Assembly: GCF_900182705.1 (NCBI RefSeq)
Contig: NZ_FXTP01000011.1
Location: 120,833-184,832, forward strand
DNA: 64,000 bases
Reading direction: 5' to 3'
Source: Gracilimonas mengyeensis
GTDB taxonomy: Bacteria > Bacteroidota > Rhodothermia > Balneolales > Balneolaceae
Position 1 is the stretch's first letter. Each line of letters begins with the position of its first letter. Below the pieces are notes generated by a model. That model was not told where the DNA came from. It was given only the letters and a program-made list of their open reading frames with translations, and ran no database searches. Of the stretch, positions 43,535 through 53,761 are shown piece after piece. A program made the translations under genes and the position numbers.

Positions 43535-43740
43535 GTCATCCAGAGCCTACCTGCGAAGGACCTTGCATTTTGCAAAGCTCCACATCTTCTATTCCTTGAA
43601 AACCATCCCCAGTGAATCACACTCCATCATCAATGACAAGTCGGTAAGCATGTTCTGGCTCAGGTTCTTCGCCTCGACTGATTCGGGGCCTCTGAATGAC
43701 TGCATGATTTTAGCCATTAGACTTTTTCGGAATATTAAAG
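43535..43740. repeat. R2 dispersed repeat, near-complete copy
   Basis: This 205-bp copy starts GTCATCCAGAGCCTACCTGC and ends TCTGAATGACTGCATGATTT, then ACTTTTTCGGAATATTAAAG. An inverted copy lies at 54559-54753, 11 kb away. The outer ends are imperfect inverted repeats (CATCCAGAGCC/GGCCTCTGAATG). No protein-coding content. Confidence 0.75.
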
Positions 43741-43805
43741 TCCTGCACTCAAAGTGCAGAACTTTTAACCCAGGGCCGGGACTAATCGATTTGTATGCCC
43801 CCAAG

Positions 43806-44281
43806 GTTCGAGCCGAGTGATGGAAAACCCGATACAACCAAACCAACATCCATCACCCCGTTCCTCACAACTACAACAAACGGCCCTTCCGAGGGAAACG
43901 GAATGATGGATTTATCAGATTGTTTGTTGGTTATAATTTATCATGAATTGCCCCCGATAGGGGGCTAACATCAATAGCCCCGGGTAAGCCGCAGGCGCAA
44001 CCCGGGGATAAAAAAGGAACAGACAAGCTTCGCCCGGTTGGTGTTCCGGGTATTTTGGTTCACGAAGCTTTGGCAAGAACTCACCAGTGATCATCTCCCC
44101 CAAGTCTTGGTAATATATTTATTATGATCCATCATTCGGCTCGGTTTGATTCGAACCGATTGTAATAAGTGTTTGAGCCGGGTGATGGAAATCCCGATCC
44201 AACCAAGCACCACCTATCACCCCGTTTCTCCCAACTACTACAAACGGCCTTTCCAGAGAAATGGAATGATGGATTTTTGAG
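43806..44281. repeat. Direct repeat pair (R6) around an R1 fragment
   Basis: About 115 bp at 43806-43924 (GAGCCGAGTGATGGAAAACC onward) is repeated at 44171-44281 with about 85% likeness, including CAAACGGCC and GGAATGATGGATTT. Between the copies (43955-44101) lies an internal fragment of element R1 with AGCCCCGGGTAAGCC and GAAGCTTTGGCAAG. The layout suggests R1-type insertion between, or recombination of, R6 copies. There is no gene in 43471-44334. Confidence 0.6.
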
Positions 44282-44284
44282 GCA

Positions 44285-44316
44285 TAAAAAAGGGCACCTT
44301 TCAGCGCCCTTTGCAG
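44285..44316 (-). terminator. Intrinsic terminator after the S41 peptidase gene
   Basis: On the minus strand AAAGGGCGCTGAAAGGTGCC then CTTTTTT: a stem of AAGGGC paired with GCCCTT and a T-run, about 20 bp past the stop codon at 44335. Confidence 0.8.
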
Positions 44317-44334
44317 TTTTAAGTTTCCTTTGTT

Positions 44335-47300
44335 TTATGAATCAATTTCTTCCAAAAGCACCTCAACGGCTTTTTTAAGCTGAGGATCTTCGCCCTTGGC
44401 TTTGCTATCCGGTTCGTTGTTAATCATTACATCCGGTACAGCCGGACCGTTTTCCATGTTCTCATCCGTTGCTTTCACATACCAGGCACGAAATGGCATC
44501 CGAACGAAAGAGCCATCCAGCAATCCCATCCCCCCGGTTGAAATCACCGCGCCAAATGTAGGCATTCCGACCAGGGTACCCACATCCAACGTTTTGAAGG
44601 CATGGGAGAAAATTTCGGCGTTGGAGTAGCTGCTTTCGTTGGCAATAGCTACCGAAGGCTTGGTCCACCAGGAAAGCGGCAAACGCTCGCTAAACGGATA
44701 GTATTCGCGATACTCTTCATGATCTTCATCGAGATCATCCGTAGCGCCTCTTGGAATAGTGTAGGCATGTTGCTTCACGTTAAGTACCGTCATCAGGTAA
44801 TCGGTGGTCCAGCCGCCGCCATTCCAGCGCACGTCAATCACTACGCCTTCTTTGTCGTAGCCCTGGGCCGTGAGTTCCCGCTCAAAGCGCTCAAAACTGG
44901 GCCAGTTCATGCCTTCTACATGGATGTATCCCAAACGGCCATTGGAGTATTCCTCAGTTAGCTTCTCACGGGAGTCAATCCATTCTTCATAGAGTTCATC
45001 CCCAAGTCTGTTGGTTGGACGAATCACGATTTCGCGTTCTGCTCCATTGGTTCCTTCAACCTGCAGCAAAATCTGCTCAGAAGCATCATTCACAAAATAA
45101 GAATAGAAATTGGTGCCTGGCTCAATCTCCTGTCCATCCACATGGGTGATGATATCGCCTTCGTTAAGCTTGCTCACTTCTCGGTCGGCCGGACTGTTTT
45201 TCACCACATCCGTAACCCGAACGCCATTAGAAACCGGCTCGACGCCGATACCCAGTAAGCCTGTTTGCTGGTCTTGCACTTCTTCAGGATTGGAACCATA
45301 AATGCCCATGTGACTTGCATTCATTTGCCCCAGCATCCAGTTGAACATATACCGGAAATCCTGACTGGTAGAAGCCGCAAGCGCCCAGGGACGGTATTTA
45401 TTTTTGAGGGCGTTCCAGTTATCACCATGGAAATCAGGATCATAGAAACCCTGATTTAAAGCACTCCATGCTTCGTCAAACACCTGTGTTTGTTCTTCAT
45501 GATGATTGATTACCATGTTTGCTCGGAACGGCAAGGTCGTAAAATCACCGGAAGTACTCACTTCGTTAAGCTGACCTCTGCGCAATGCAAACAGTTTCTC
45601 CCCATCAGGGCTCAAAGTTAGGCCCGAGGGATTTTGTCCGCCCTCTGTAAGCTGTTTCAGCTCCTGGCGATCATATTTCACACTATACAAGTCGTTCCCA
45701 TTGGCGGCAGGGTCGCTGGCCGTGAAGTAGAAGGTCTCGCCGTCTTTGGAGATCACCAGGCCAAACTCATTGCCTGGCATGGAAGTTACCTGCCACAAGC
45801 GCTCATGGATGTTTTCGAAATCAATTTCGATCGGCTCCACTTCTTTTTTCTCTTCTTCGTCGTCTTCGCTTTCTTCCTCGGATGCTTCCTCCTCGTCGTC
45901 AAAGTAGTAGCCTTCTTTACGATCTTCTTCGGTTTTCAGCCAGTCTTCTTCGGTCAGCCAGGCAAACCAAATGTCGTAGTCGCCGTTATTTCGGCTTGAT
46001 ACAAATCCAAGCTTGGAACCGTCCCGACTCCACACCGGCATAGCGTCTCCTTTGGGATGCATGCTCACATTCACCGGCTCCTTGCTGTTATCAGCAGCGT
46101 GAATAAAAATCTCGCTGTTGAAATAGAGATCGTCCAGTGAATAGGCCAGCCATTTGCTGTCCGGGCTCCAGGCCACATCATCCGGGCTAGCCCACCCATC
46201 CAGCAGCACTTCACGGTTTGACAGTTCGCCGGCACTGCTGATGTCAGCGGTAATGAGCATCCCTCTTCCCCGCTGAAATACAATTTTTTTGCCATCCGGA
46301 GATATTTGCGGATTCATGTCATCCTCGCTATTTCCGGTGATCTGAACCACTTCATGCTTCAGGCTTTTAAAAATGTCGGTCTTATTTTCATCCGAAGAAC
46401 GGGCCAGGAACAAGTCGTAATTTCCATTTCGGTCTGAGCTAAATACTACGGTGGAATCATTCAGCCAAGTCGGCGACATATCCCGATATGGGTGCTCGGA
46501 AACATTCACCGTGCGGCTTACTTCTTTATCGTTTTTCTTGATGAAGATTTCTCCACGGATCGTTAAGGCCGCATATTTCCCGTTGGGTGAAATCGCGTAG
46601 CCGTCAATATCATCGGTAAAAGTCTCATGTTCTTCCGGATAAAAGCGATAATCGGAGGAAAGCCTCACTGACAGATCCTGAGCAGTGGAATTGCTTTCTG
46701 TGAGGGTTTGTAAACCTACTCTTCGTTCTAACACGATATTCCCATTCAGGGCCACATCAAAGTGGCGCACCCCATCATTCTTAAAGCTCGTTACCGCTTT
46801 AGCACTTCCTCCTATTTCCATTTCATAGATGTTGTACCGACCGCTTCGGGCACTAATGAAGTAAAGCGTGTTTTCATCTTTCCAGCGGGGCAGAAAATCA
46901 TTGCGCGAGTTATTCGTAATCAATTCGAAAGAAGAATCGGCAGTATCATACAACCAGATATCCAGGTCGGCAGGACCGTCATACTCTTCACGGGAAATAC
47001 GGCAAGATCCACGTACGAATGCGATGTATCGACCATCCGGAGACATGGCCGGCATATCACCTAAAGCATCCATTAAGCGGATGGGTGTGCCGCCATCGGC
47101 CGACACCGTCTGTAATTCGGAATCCCACTCCACTTGTTGAAAAGTACGGTTACTACTGAATAGCAGATCGTTGGCGGTGGTCCAGTCCCACAATGCATCG
47201 CTTCCCGAATAATAAGTGATTCGTTCTGATTTGCCCCCTTTGGCCGGTATCACAAAAATGTCGTTGTTGCCAAAACGGCTGCCCTGAAATGCAATGGATT

Positions 47301-47529
47301 CGCCGTCCGGGCTCCAACGTGGAGCACTTTCGTAGGCTTCATGAACCGTAAGGCGATTGGCCTCGCCGCCTGTAAAGGGCACCTTCCAGATATCTCCCTG
47401 ATAAGAAAAACTAATGGCCGAACCGTCGGGACTTATAGCCGGGTTCCTGAGTAAAAGCATCTCATCCTGGGCCTGAACACTCCCAAGCAAAGAGCTCGTA
47501 ATGATCAACAAGCTGAATAAATATTTCAT
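44335..47529 (-). CDS. Secreted tricorn-like S41 peptidase
   Basis: The 1064-residue protein has a signal peptide (MKYLFSLLIITSSLLGSVQA). Two WD40/PD40-type beta-propeller halves follow (about 25-300 and 310-690), with repeated units such as AISPDGSAISFSYQGDIWKV. Between blades is an acidic low-complexity insert (EEEASEEESEDDEEEKKE, about 545-565). The C-terminal half has a tricorn core domain, a PDZ domain (GLLGIGVEPVSNGVRVTDVV near 760) and an S41 catalytic domain, with Ser near 969 in NESSYSNAEIFSHAF. Tricorn-type enzymes trim peptides to small fragments. It is paired with the M14 peptidase gene upstream (58-bp gap). The length is normal for the family. Confidence 0.93.
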   Translation of the reverse strand: MKYLFSLLIITSSLLGSVQAQDEMLLLRNPAISPDGSAISFSYQGDIWKVPFTGGEANRLTVHEAYESAPRWSPDGESIAFQGSRFGNNDIFVIPAKGGKSERITYYSGSDALWDWTTANDLLFSSNRTFQQVEWDSELQTVSADGGTPIRLMDALGDMPAMSPDGRYIAFVRGSCRISREEYDGPADLDIWLYDTADSSFELITNNSRNDFLPRWKDENTLYFISARSGRYNIYEMEIGGSAKAVTSFKNDGVRHFDVALNGNIVLERRVGLQTLTESNSTAQDLSVRLSSDYRFYPEEHETFTDDIDGYAISPNGKYAALTIRGEIFIKKNDKEVSRTVNVSEHPYRDMSPTWLNDSTVVFSSDRNGNYDLFLARSSDENKTDIFKSLKHEVVQITGNSEDDMNPQISPDGKKIVFQRGRGMLITADISSAGELSNREVLLDGWASPDDVAWSPDSKWLAYSLDDLYFNSEIFIHAADNSKEPVNVSMHPKGDAMPVWSRDGSKLGFVSSRNNGDYDIWFAWLTEEDWLKTEEDRKEGYYFDDEEEASEEESEDDEEEKKEVEPIEIDFENIHERLWQVTSMPGNEFGLVISKDGETFYFTASDPAANGNDLYSVKYDRQELKQLTEGGQNPSGLTLSPDGEKLFALRRGQLNEVSTSGDFTTLPFRANMVINHHEEQTQVFDEAWSALNQGFYDPDFHGDNWNALKNKYRPWALAASTSQDFRYMFNWMLGQMNASHMGIYGSNPEEVQDQQTGLLGIGVEPVSNGVRVTDVVKNSPADREVSKLNEGDIITHVDGQEIEPGTNFYSYFVNDASEQILLQVEGTNGAEREIVIRPTNRLGDELYEEWIDSREKLTEEYSNGRLGYIHVEGMNWPSFERFERELTAQGYDKEGVVIDVRWNGGGWTTDYLMTVLNVKQHAYTIPRGATDDLDEDHEEYREYYPFSERLPLSWWTKPSVAIANESSYSNAEIFSHAFKTLDVGTLVGMPTFGAVISTGGMGLLDGSFVRMPFRAWYVKATDENMENGPAVPDVMINNEPDSKAKGEDPQLKKAVEVLLEEIDS

Positions 47530-47587
47530 GATTTAATAGTGATTTAGTGGTTTTTACTATCTCTTAAACTGACAGTTTTTTAAAAGG

Positions 47588-50197
47588 TTACATTCCGGGA
47601 AGTAACATTACAGCATTTTGCACCATCCGGCTGGGACCTACCCAGAACATTCTGTACTGCGTGTTGTCCAGCAGAAAGACGACTTTTCCGCTTCCCATGC
47701 TTTCCACCCCGGCAAAGGCCATTCCGGCTGCCTTCTCTTTATTCTCCTGCGAGGCATACCCCGAAGCCAATACTTCATCTGAATCTTTCACATAGTACCC
47801 TACCGTTTGGTATGAAGTGGAAGGTACTAAACCATCATCATTAAATTTTAACGAATACATGCGCTCGGGCAATCCGAATGCAAGCGGGTTGGTGTTATCG
47901 ATGATGCCCTTAAAAGCAGAGCCGGGAATGCGCTCGAGACCAAATACATCCTCGCGGTCAGCATATTTGGTATAGGCTTTTGGATCGATGTCGGTGGTAT
48001 CCGCTTCATCTTCTTCAAAAAGCTCTACATCGGTAAATCCGGATTCGTTTTTGGTGAGCCAAGCGCCGCTGGCTTCGGCACCAATCAATATGCCACCCTG
48101 ACGTACCCAGTCTTTTAAGGCTTCAATATCGTTCTCACTCCAAACACCCTGAACGCCTCGCCATGCGCCGGGCATCAGGATTACATCGTATTCATCCAAA
48201 TCTCCGGTCGAAAAACTCCCTGAGCGAATGCGATTAATGCCAAATTCAGTCCACTGATCAAACAAAAACCATAACTGTCCAGCCGTATAAGAACTAAAAG
48301 GTGAATCAATCATCAGGGCTACATTGGGTTTTTCTATAGGCTGACTGTCACTGGATGCCAGGTCCATGCCTTCATCCATGCGGCCGGTATCAAAACCTTC
48401 TACCACCACCTTAGCCGATTCGGCTATCTTCTGCATATCACCTTCCATCTGATTCTTTTTCTCGTAATTCCGTCCAACGAGCACAATCAACGAACCTTCC
48501 GAGTAGGTCTTCCCTTGGGAGGTAAACGCTCTCCGGGCACTTCGTACCTTGTATTCCATGTCCCAAAGTTTGGCTAGCGCTTTGGGTGCATGCCGCTGAT
48601 CCCAGTCAATTACATAAGCATACTGCGCACCAGCATCTTTAAGCTCAGATGCATACATCAGATCTTCAGTCACCGGCTCCGTATCAACCGAAACATCCCG
48701 GGTGGTCCATGCGGCATCCAGGTTGTACGCCATGGGCACCGACCAGGTAGACATATCATACATCACCGAATCCTCTATATTCATCTGCTTTCTGAAAAGC
48801 GTATTGATAAATAAATGTCTGGGTTGATCTGTTTTGATGATGAAATCCCCGGCTCCAAAATCCCGGTTAGAGGAACTGCCATCCCAATAGCTAAATGCAT
48901 TTCGCTGGCTGAAATCCTCGGTAGCCTGCTCCACTTCCACCCCGTGCTTCATCAGCATATTGATCACCTGGTAGGTATAATCATTTTCATTGTTTGGTAG
49001 GATGTAGGCGCGGGTATCTCCTTTCTGGGCCGATTGGGAAAGTGACTGCTTGAAATAGTTCAACAGCCCGGCTTTATTCTCAACCGATGTTTTCACGATA
49101 GAAACCCCATTAGTATAATGATCAAAAATCCGTTGGCGCAAAGTAAGCACGTACCCGTCTTCTGTTTCCACTGCACGTCCGCCCCGGCTGTGTCCGCCTT
49201 GCTCGGCCAGCATTCCAATGCCTCCCATCACGCTGGGATAAGAAGAACCGTAGCCCGGGTAGTAGAAATCAAAAGACTCACGCGTGGCGTAGTTCACACC
49301 AGCTTTATCAAATTCTTCAATCAATCCCCGGCCAAAAGTATCGGCCCATTCCTCGTATTCTGCCGGCAGTTCCAGGTTACGCGGTGTGGTTCCCGGCATG
49401 GCAAAATAGTTGTTGTTAAAGCCCTGCTCGTGAAAATCCATATGCACCTGCGGCATCCACTGCTGATAAACCTCAATCCTTCCCTGTGACTCGGGATGTA
49501 CCAGCCACACCCAGTCACGGTTCAAATCAAACCAGTAATGATTGGTACGACCGCCCGGCCAGATTTCATCATGCTCCAGGTCGTCAGCATTGGTATTTAA
49601 AATGTTTGCACGGGATGATTTATACCAGTACACATAGCGGTCGCGGCCATCGGGGTTAATCATCGGGTCGATGATGACCACCGCATTATCCAACCAGTTC
49701 TGAGTTTCGCTATCATTGGCAGCTACCAGACGGTACGCCGTCTGCATGGCGGCCTCACTGCTTGAAGGCTCGTTACCATGTACATTGTAACTCAGCCAAA
49801 CCACCACCGGGTTATCTTCCATTTCGGATGATTCGGGATTGTTAGCCAGCTCCAGGTTAGCCTCTCTGATAGATTCAATATTGCCCTGATTTTCTTCCGA
49901 GCTGATGACCGCATAATACAAATCACGGCCTTCGTAGGTAGTGGCGTATTTATGAAAACTCAGCTTATCTGACTCTTCATCCAATTGCTTGAAGTAATCC
50001 ATCACCTGGTGGTGAAAGGTATATTCCTCACCCAGCTCATAGCCAAGATAATCGGCAGGGGAAGTGATCTGTGCGTCATAATTCAGTTCCGGATGGAACT
50101 GAAATCGGTCAAAAGCAAATTCATATTGGGCAGATACGTAGTTTGCCGTTAGTACTAAAAGAATGAGAATGGTTAAAAAGGGTAGCTTTGTTTTCAT
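47588..50197 (-). CDS. Secreted M14-family zinc carboxypeptidase with C-terminal ThuA/GATase-like domain
   Basis: The 869-residue protein has a signal peptide (cleaved near VSAQ, residue 24) and an M14 metallocarboxypeptidase domain (about 50-390). The zinc ligands are His140 and Glu143 in SYNVHGNEPSSSEAAM and a later His in VHMDFHEQGFNNNYFAMPG. The C-terminal region (about 620-860) looks like a class-I glutamine amidotransferase/ThuA-like domain (DVILMPGAWRGVQGVW), as in other Bacteroidetes-type M14 proteins. It likely removes C-terminal residues from peptides in the periplasm or outside. It is upstream of the tricorn-like gene in the same direction. Confidence 0.92.
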   Translation of the reverse strand: MKTKLPFLTILILLVLTANYVSAQYEFAFDRFQFHPELNYDAQITSPADYLGYELGEEYTFHHQVMDYFKQLDEESDKLSFHKYATTYEGRDLYYAVISSEENQGNIESIREANLELANNPESSEMEDNPVVVWLSYNVHGNEPSSSEAAMQTAYRLVAANDSETQNWLDNAVVIIDPMINPDGRDRYVYWYKSSRANILNTNADDLEHDEIWPGGRTNHYWFDLNRDWVWLVHPESQGRIEVYQQWMPQVHMDFHEQGFNNNYFAMPGTTPRNLELPAEYEEWADTFGRGLIEEFDKAGVNYATRESFDFYYPGYGSSYPSVMGGIGMLAEQGGHSRGGRAVETEDGYVLTLRQRIFDHYTNGVSIVKTSVENKAGLLNYFKQSLSQSAQKGDTRAYILPNNENDYTYQVINMLMKHGVEVEQATEDFSQRNAFSYWDGSSSNRDFGAGDFIIKTDQPRHLFINTLFRKQMNIEDSVMYDMSTWSVPMAYNLDAAWTTRDVSVDTEPVTEDLMYASELKDAGAQYAYVIDWDQRHAPKALAKLWDMEYKVRSARRAFTSQGKTYSEGSLIVLVGRNYEKKNQMEGDMQKIAESAKVVVEGFDTGRMDEGMDLASSDSQPIEKPNVALMIDSPFSSYTAGQLWFLFDQWTEFGINRIRSGSFSTGDLDEYDVILMPGAWRGVQGVWSENDIEALKDWVRQGGILIGAEASGAWLTKNESGFTDVELFEEDEADTTDIDPKAYTKYADREDVFGLERIPGSAFKGIIDNTNPLAFGLPERMYSLKFNDDGLVPSTSYQTVGYYVKDSDEVLASGYASQENKEKAAGMAFAGVESMGSGKVVFLLDNTQYRMFWVGPSRMVQNAVMLLPGM

Positions 50198-50305
50198 GGT
50201 GAGGCGATTGAGGCTAATACTATATGTTAATATTTGTTTGCGGTATCGTTTTATTGAAAAGAATTAAGTTCTTTGCATTGATCTGATTTATATTAATTTT
50301 GAGAT

Positions 50306-51892
50306 ATGAAAAAAGCACTAAAGGTTTTTTTAATATTTGTTATATCTGTCATTATTCTGGCAGTGGCAGCCGCATTCATTGCTCCCTATTTTTTAAGTGA
50401 TCCTCTTGAAGAGACGCTCTCCGAAGAGTTCAGCAGGCAGACCGATCAGGATTACTCGCTCACCTTCTCTACTTTTGACATCGGGGTGTTTACCAGTTCC
50501 ATTTCTGTGGATTCCATTGTCGTCGAATCTAAAGATGACAACTTGCAAATCCGGTCTATTGAAGCCCGTTCTTTTTCCATAAATGGCATCAACTGGTTTA
50601 GTCTGATCAGCCAAAAAATTCCATCTTTTTCTGAGATTGAGATCCAGTCACCCCGCGTCAAACTCAATGAACGTACTATTCGGGCTTCCTCATTTGAACA
50701 GAAATCTTCGGCTGACTCTTCAAAAATTCCAGATCTCACCCAATTTGATATTATCATTCGTGACGGGGCGGGAAGCATCGTTCGTGCTGACAGCTCCGAG
50801 CTTTTTTCTGCCACCGGCATTGACCTCAGAGCCACCCAAGTAGATCTCAACCGGCTGATGGATGGCTCTGCCCTCCTTTTCTTGGAAGATTTGGATCTTA
50901 CTGGAGGAAGCCTGAAATGGTCGCTTAAAGAAACATATTATGAACTCAGTGCTGAAGGTTTTCACTTTGATAAATCCGGTCAAAGTCTGAATATTTCTCA
51001 GCTGGCCCTTACGCCCTTGCTTCCCAAATATGAATATGCCAAAGCAAGAGGTCGCCAAATTGATCGTATTCAACTGGATATCCCAGAAATACAGCTTTCC
51101 GGGGTAAACATCGATTCATTGGTAAGCAAACAGCTGAATATCGATTCTCTGATTATCAGCGAGCCATGGCTGGAAGTATTCCGGGATAAACACCGGGAAC
51201 GAGCTACCGGTCCCGGCAGAGCCAAACCAATGCTTCATCAGGCATCCAGTGCTATTCCAATTGCACTGCAGCTAAACGGTGTCCGTATCAACAAAGGCAC
51301 TATCATTTACTCCGAGCACAAACCGCCCAGCGACTCGGCCGGCCATATTTCCTTTAATAACCTGAATGCAACCCTTGGCCCCTTTCGCTCAGCTACTCAC
51401 CCTAATTTTAAAAATGACCCGCTGCTACTGCATGTTGACACGGACTTCATGAACGCGGGAGCCTTGCAAGTTGACATCCGTTATCCTTTTTATCGCACCG
51501 ACAATTATCATCACATCACCGCTAAACTGGGCCCTATCGATCCCAAACAAGTCAACAACATGTTAAAGCGGGTTGGCTTTGTGGAAGTAGAATCCGGCAT
51601 GGTACACTCACTGGATGCCGAGTACGAATTGACCAATGTGGCCTCATCCGGGGAAGTCACCGTTTTATACGACAGCCTGAAAGTTTCCTTCCTCAACAAA
51701 CGTGATCCCGGTGATGAAAATATCCTTCAAAAAGCCGGGAATTTTGTGGCCAATACCTTTCTTATCAAGTCAAATAACGGAGGGGAAAATCCAAGAGTGG
51801 GCGAAATTGATCATGAGCGTAATGAGCAAAAATCCATTTTTGCCTACTGGTGGCGGTCCCTGTTAAGCGGATTAAAAGATTCCATTCGATAA
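50306..51892 (+). CDS. AsmA/DUF748-like envelope protein
   Basis: This is a 528-residue protein with an N-terminal membrane helix (VFLIFVISVIILAVAAAFIA, about 7-27) and a long periplasmic part of repeating beta-strands, with several D-[IL]-x-x-x-x-V-x-L-N blocks. It is typical of the AsmA/TamB/DUF748 superfamily of bridge-like lipid transfer proteins. The C-terminus has an amphipathic segment (FAYWWRSLLSGLKDSIR). A role in lipid or outer-membrane homeostasis is the family expectation. It is followed by the dehydratase gene with 7 bp between, so the two are probably co-transcribed, though no functional link is obvious. Confidence 0.75.
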   Translation: MKKALKVFLIFVISVIILAVAAAFIAPYFLSDPLEETLSEEFSRQTDQDYSLTFSTFDIGVFTSSISVDSIVVESKDDNLQIRSIEARSFSINGINWFSLISQKIPSFSEIEIQSPRVKLNERTIRASSFEQKSSADSSKIPDLTQFDIIIRDGAGSIVRADSSELFSATGIDLRATQVDLNRLMDGSALLFLEDLDLTGGSLKWSLKETYYELSAEGFHFDKSGQSLNISQLALTPLLPKYEYAKARGRQIDRIQLDIPEIQLSGVNIDSLVSKQLNIDSLIISEPWLEVFRDKHRERATGPGRAKPMLHQASSAIPIALQLNGVRINKGTIIYSEHKPPSDSAGHISFNNLNATLGPFRSATHPNFKNDPLLLHVDTDFMNAGALQVDIRYPFYRTDNYHHITAKLGPIDPKQVNNMLKRVGFVEVESGMVHSLDAEYELTNVASSGEVTVLYDSLKVSFLNKRDPGDENILQKAGNFVANTFLIKSNNGGENPRVGEIDHERNEQKSIFAYWWRSLLSGLKDSIR

Positions 51893-51899
51893 ATATCCT

Positions 51900-52859
51900 A
51901 TGCAAAATTCTTCCTTACCAACTATTGACGACATTATAAAAGCACGCGAACGTATCGCCAAGTACGCGCATAAAACGCCGGTCCTCAGTAGTAAAAAGGT
52001 GAATGAAAAGGCAGGCGGGCAGCTTTTTTTTAAGTGTGAAAACTTTCAGAAAGTGGGAGCTTTTAAATTTCGCGGGGCCAGCAACTCTATTTTTTCTTTA
52101 AGTGATGAGGAAGCCCAGCACGGTGTAGCCACGCACTCTTCCGGCAACCACGCCCAGGCTGTGGCACTGGCTGCTAAACTACGTGACATCCCGGCCTTCG
52201 TGGTGATGCCTGAAAATGCCCCCAAAGTTAAAGTAGAGGCCGTTAAGAATTACGGTGCTGAAATCACGTTCTGCGAATCCACTCTGGATGCCCGGGAAAC
52301 GACTTTAGAAAAGGTGGTTGAAAAAACCGGGGCTACCTTCATCCATCCCTATAACGATGCCCGCATCATCGCCGGACAGGGAACAGCCGCCATGGAACTT
52401 CTGCAAGAACACCCCGACCTCGATATAATCATCGCCCCCGTAGGCGGCGGCGGACTACTAAGCGGTACCGCCCTGGCAGCCAAATCCATCAAGCCGGGCA
52501 TTACAGTAATTGGCGCCGAACCGGCCAATGCCGATGATGCCTATCGGTCTTTTCACTCCGGCAAGCTCATCCCCGTACAGAACCCGGATACCATTGCTGA
52601 CGGCTTGCGTACCTCTCTTGGTACCCTTCCATTCGAATTAATTAAAGAGCATGTGGATGATATCGTAACCGTATCCGAGGATTCTATTGTTTCATCCATG
52701 CGGTTCATCTGGGAGCGGATGAACATGATTATCGAAGCCTCCTGCGCCGTACCCGTTGCCGCTGTTTTTGAGGGAAAAGTGGATGTAAAAGATAAAAATG
52801 TGGGCATCATCATCACCGGCGGCAACGTAGATTTGGATCACCTGCCCTGGAATGATTAG
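51900..52859 (+). CDS. Threonine/serine dehydratase (fold-type II PLP enzyme)
   Basis: The 319-residue enzyme has the PLP-binding Lys56 in FQKVGAFKFRGASNS, the substrate loop THSSGNHAQAVALAA near 80, and the phosphate-binding glycine loop APVGGGGLLSGTALAA near 180. It is single-domain, without a C-terminal ACT regulatory region. This fits catabolic threonine dehydratase or serine racemase/dehydratase rather than biosynthetic IlvA. It makes 2-oxobutanoate or pyruvate plus ammonia. The exact substrate cannot be told from the sequence. Confidence 0.92.
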   Translation: MQNSSLPTIDDIIKARERIAKYAHKTPVLSSKKVNEKAGGQLFFKCENFQKVGAFKFRGASNSIFSLSDEEAQHGVATHSSGNHAQAVALAAKLRDIPAFVVMPENAPKVKVEAVKNYGAEITFCESTLDARETTLEKVVEKTGATFIHPYNDARIIAGQGTAAMELLQEHPDLDIIIAPVGGGGLLSGTALAAKSIKPGITVIGAEPANADDAYRSFHSGKLIPVQNPDTIADGLRTSLGTLPFELIKEHVDDIVTVSEDSIVSSMRFIWERMNMIIEASCAVPVAAVFEGKVDVKDKNVGIIITGGNVDLDHLPWND

Positions 52860-53179
52860 GGTTTTGAACCCGGATTTAAAGGATTGGCTGGATCTTCAGG
52901 ATTAAAAATATATTAGTTCTCTATATACTTTTAACATCCCTCTCGAGTCATTCCTGCGGAGGCAGGAATCTTATTGTCGCTACCGGGTATAAGTTACTTT
53001 ACAAGCCAAAAAGCAGGATGTGGAGATTTGAACCAGGATTTTTCAGGATGAACAGGATTTTCAGGATTTCTTCTTTCCTACATAAGCCTTTGGAACTAAT
53101 TTGGTCGTGTTATACGAGTTCATCCAAAGGCAGACCGCCTTAACGAAATTGAATATCAATGTTCGGTAAACTTCGATTT
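52860..53179. repeat. Intergenic region with two R7 repeats
   Basis: R7 is a short family of the form TTTGAACCxGGATT with repeated CAGGATT units. Copies lie at 52862-52905 and 53027-53070 here, and elsewhere at 33257-33297 and 53871-53915. The region also has CATTCCTGCGGAGGCAGGAA, a small palindrome. No gene is supported. Confidence 0.55.
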
Positions 53180-53761
53180 TTAATAAATCAACCAATTCGT
53201 CCAGATTACCAGCAGCATGGCACCGGTACTTAAGGCGGTAAAATAACCGCTGGCTTTCCAGCCCAGGTTCATGATTCGGCTGGCTCTCCAGGTGATTATA
53301 AACAGAACCCAAAGCACAATCCCCGCAAGCAGGTATTCATTTATATTTAGCATGGAGGCAATCCTTGCTTCATCCTGTAGGCTGAGCCCGCCAAGTATGA
53401 TTGAGAAAGAGCGACAGAAAAAAGCGAAGAAAACTACCGAAAAGGCATAGACTGATTTTGTTTTCTCCGTAACCACCAAAAAGATGAAAGCCTGTAGAAT
53501 AGTAAAAACCGGACCGCCTATTGCCGACCATAAGGCATCTGACTCTCTGATAAAATATCCGCTTTCTGGGGTGGAATTGTTCAGGCTGATAAGCATCTCA
53601 TTTCCTGTCAATTGTCCGAAAAGCCAGTGGCCGGATTCATGAAAGAGATAGGTAAAGAATGCGATCGGAATGAAGCTCAAAGCTACTCTCCAGTTGATGT
53701 GGCTGTCTTCCAGATCAGCTTTTATGCCTTCAACAAAGGGTGGTCGTTTTGCTGCTTCCAT
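53180..53761 (-). CDS. M50-like membrane protein with HExxH motif
   Basis: This 193-residue protein has four or five transmembrane helices. The first membrane segment runs into HESGHWLFGQLTG (His41, Glu42, His45), a zinc-metalloprotease HExxH motif placed as in site-2 proteases. A second segment, ALWSAIGGPVFTILQAF near 80, resembles the A-x-G-P-x-x-N motif of M50 enzymes, but with Thr in place of Asn. The usual third motif (NxxPxxxLDG) is absent, so it is either a minimal variant or a non-proteolytic membrane protein with a degenerate site. It is flanked by repeats and is probably monocistronic. Confidence 0.65.
   Translation of the reverse strand: MEAAKRPPFVEGIKADLEDSHINWRVALSFIPIAFFTYLFHESGHWLFGQLTGNEMLISLNNSTPESGYFIRESDALWSAIGGPVFTILQAFIFLVVTEKTKSVYAFSVVFFAFFCRSFSIILGGLSLQDEARIASMLNINEYLLAGIVLWVLFIITWRASRIMNLGWKASGYFTALSTGAMLLVIWTNWLIY

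Noticed and set aside
43780..43820. GGTTCGAGCC, resembling a tRNA T-loop
   Set aside because: No acceptor, D or anticodon stems around it; it belongs to the R6 repeat.
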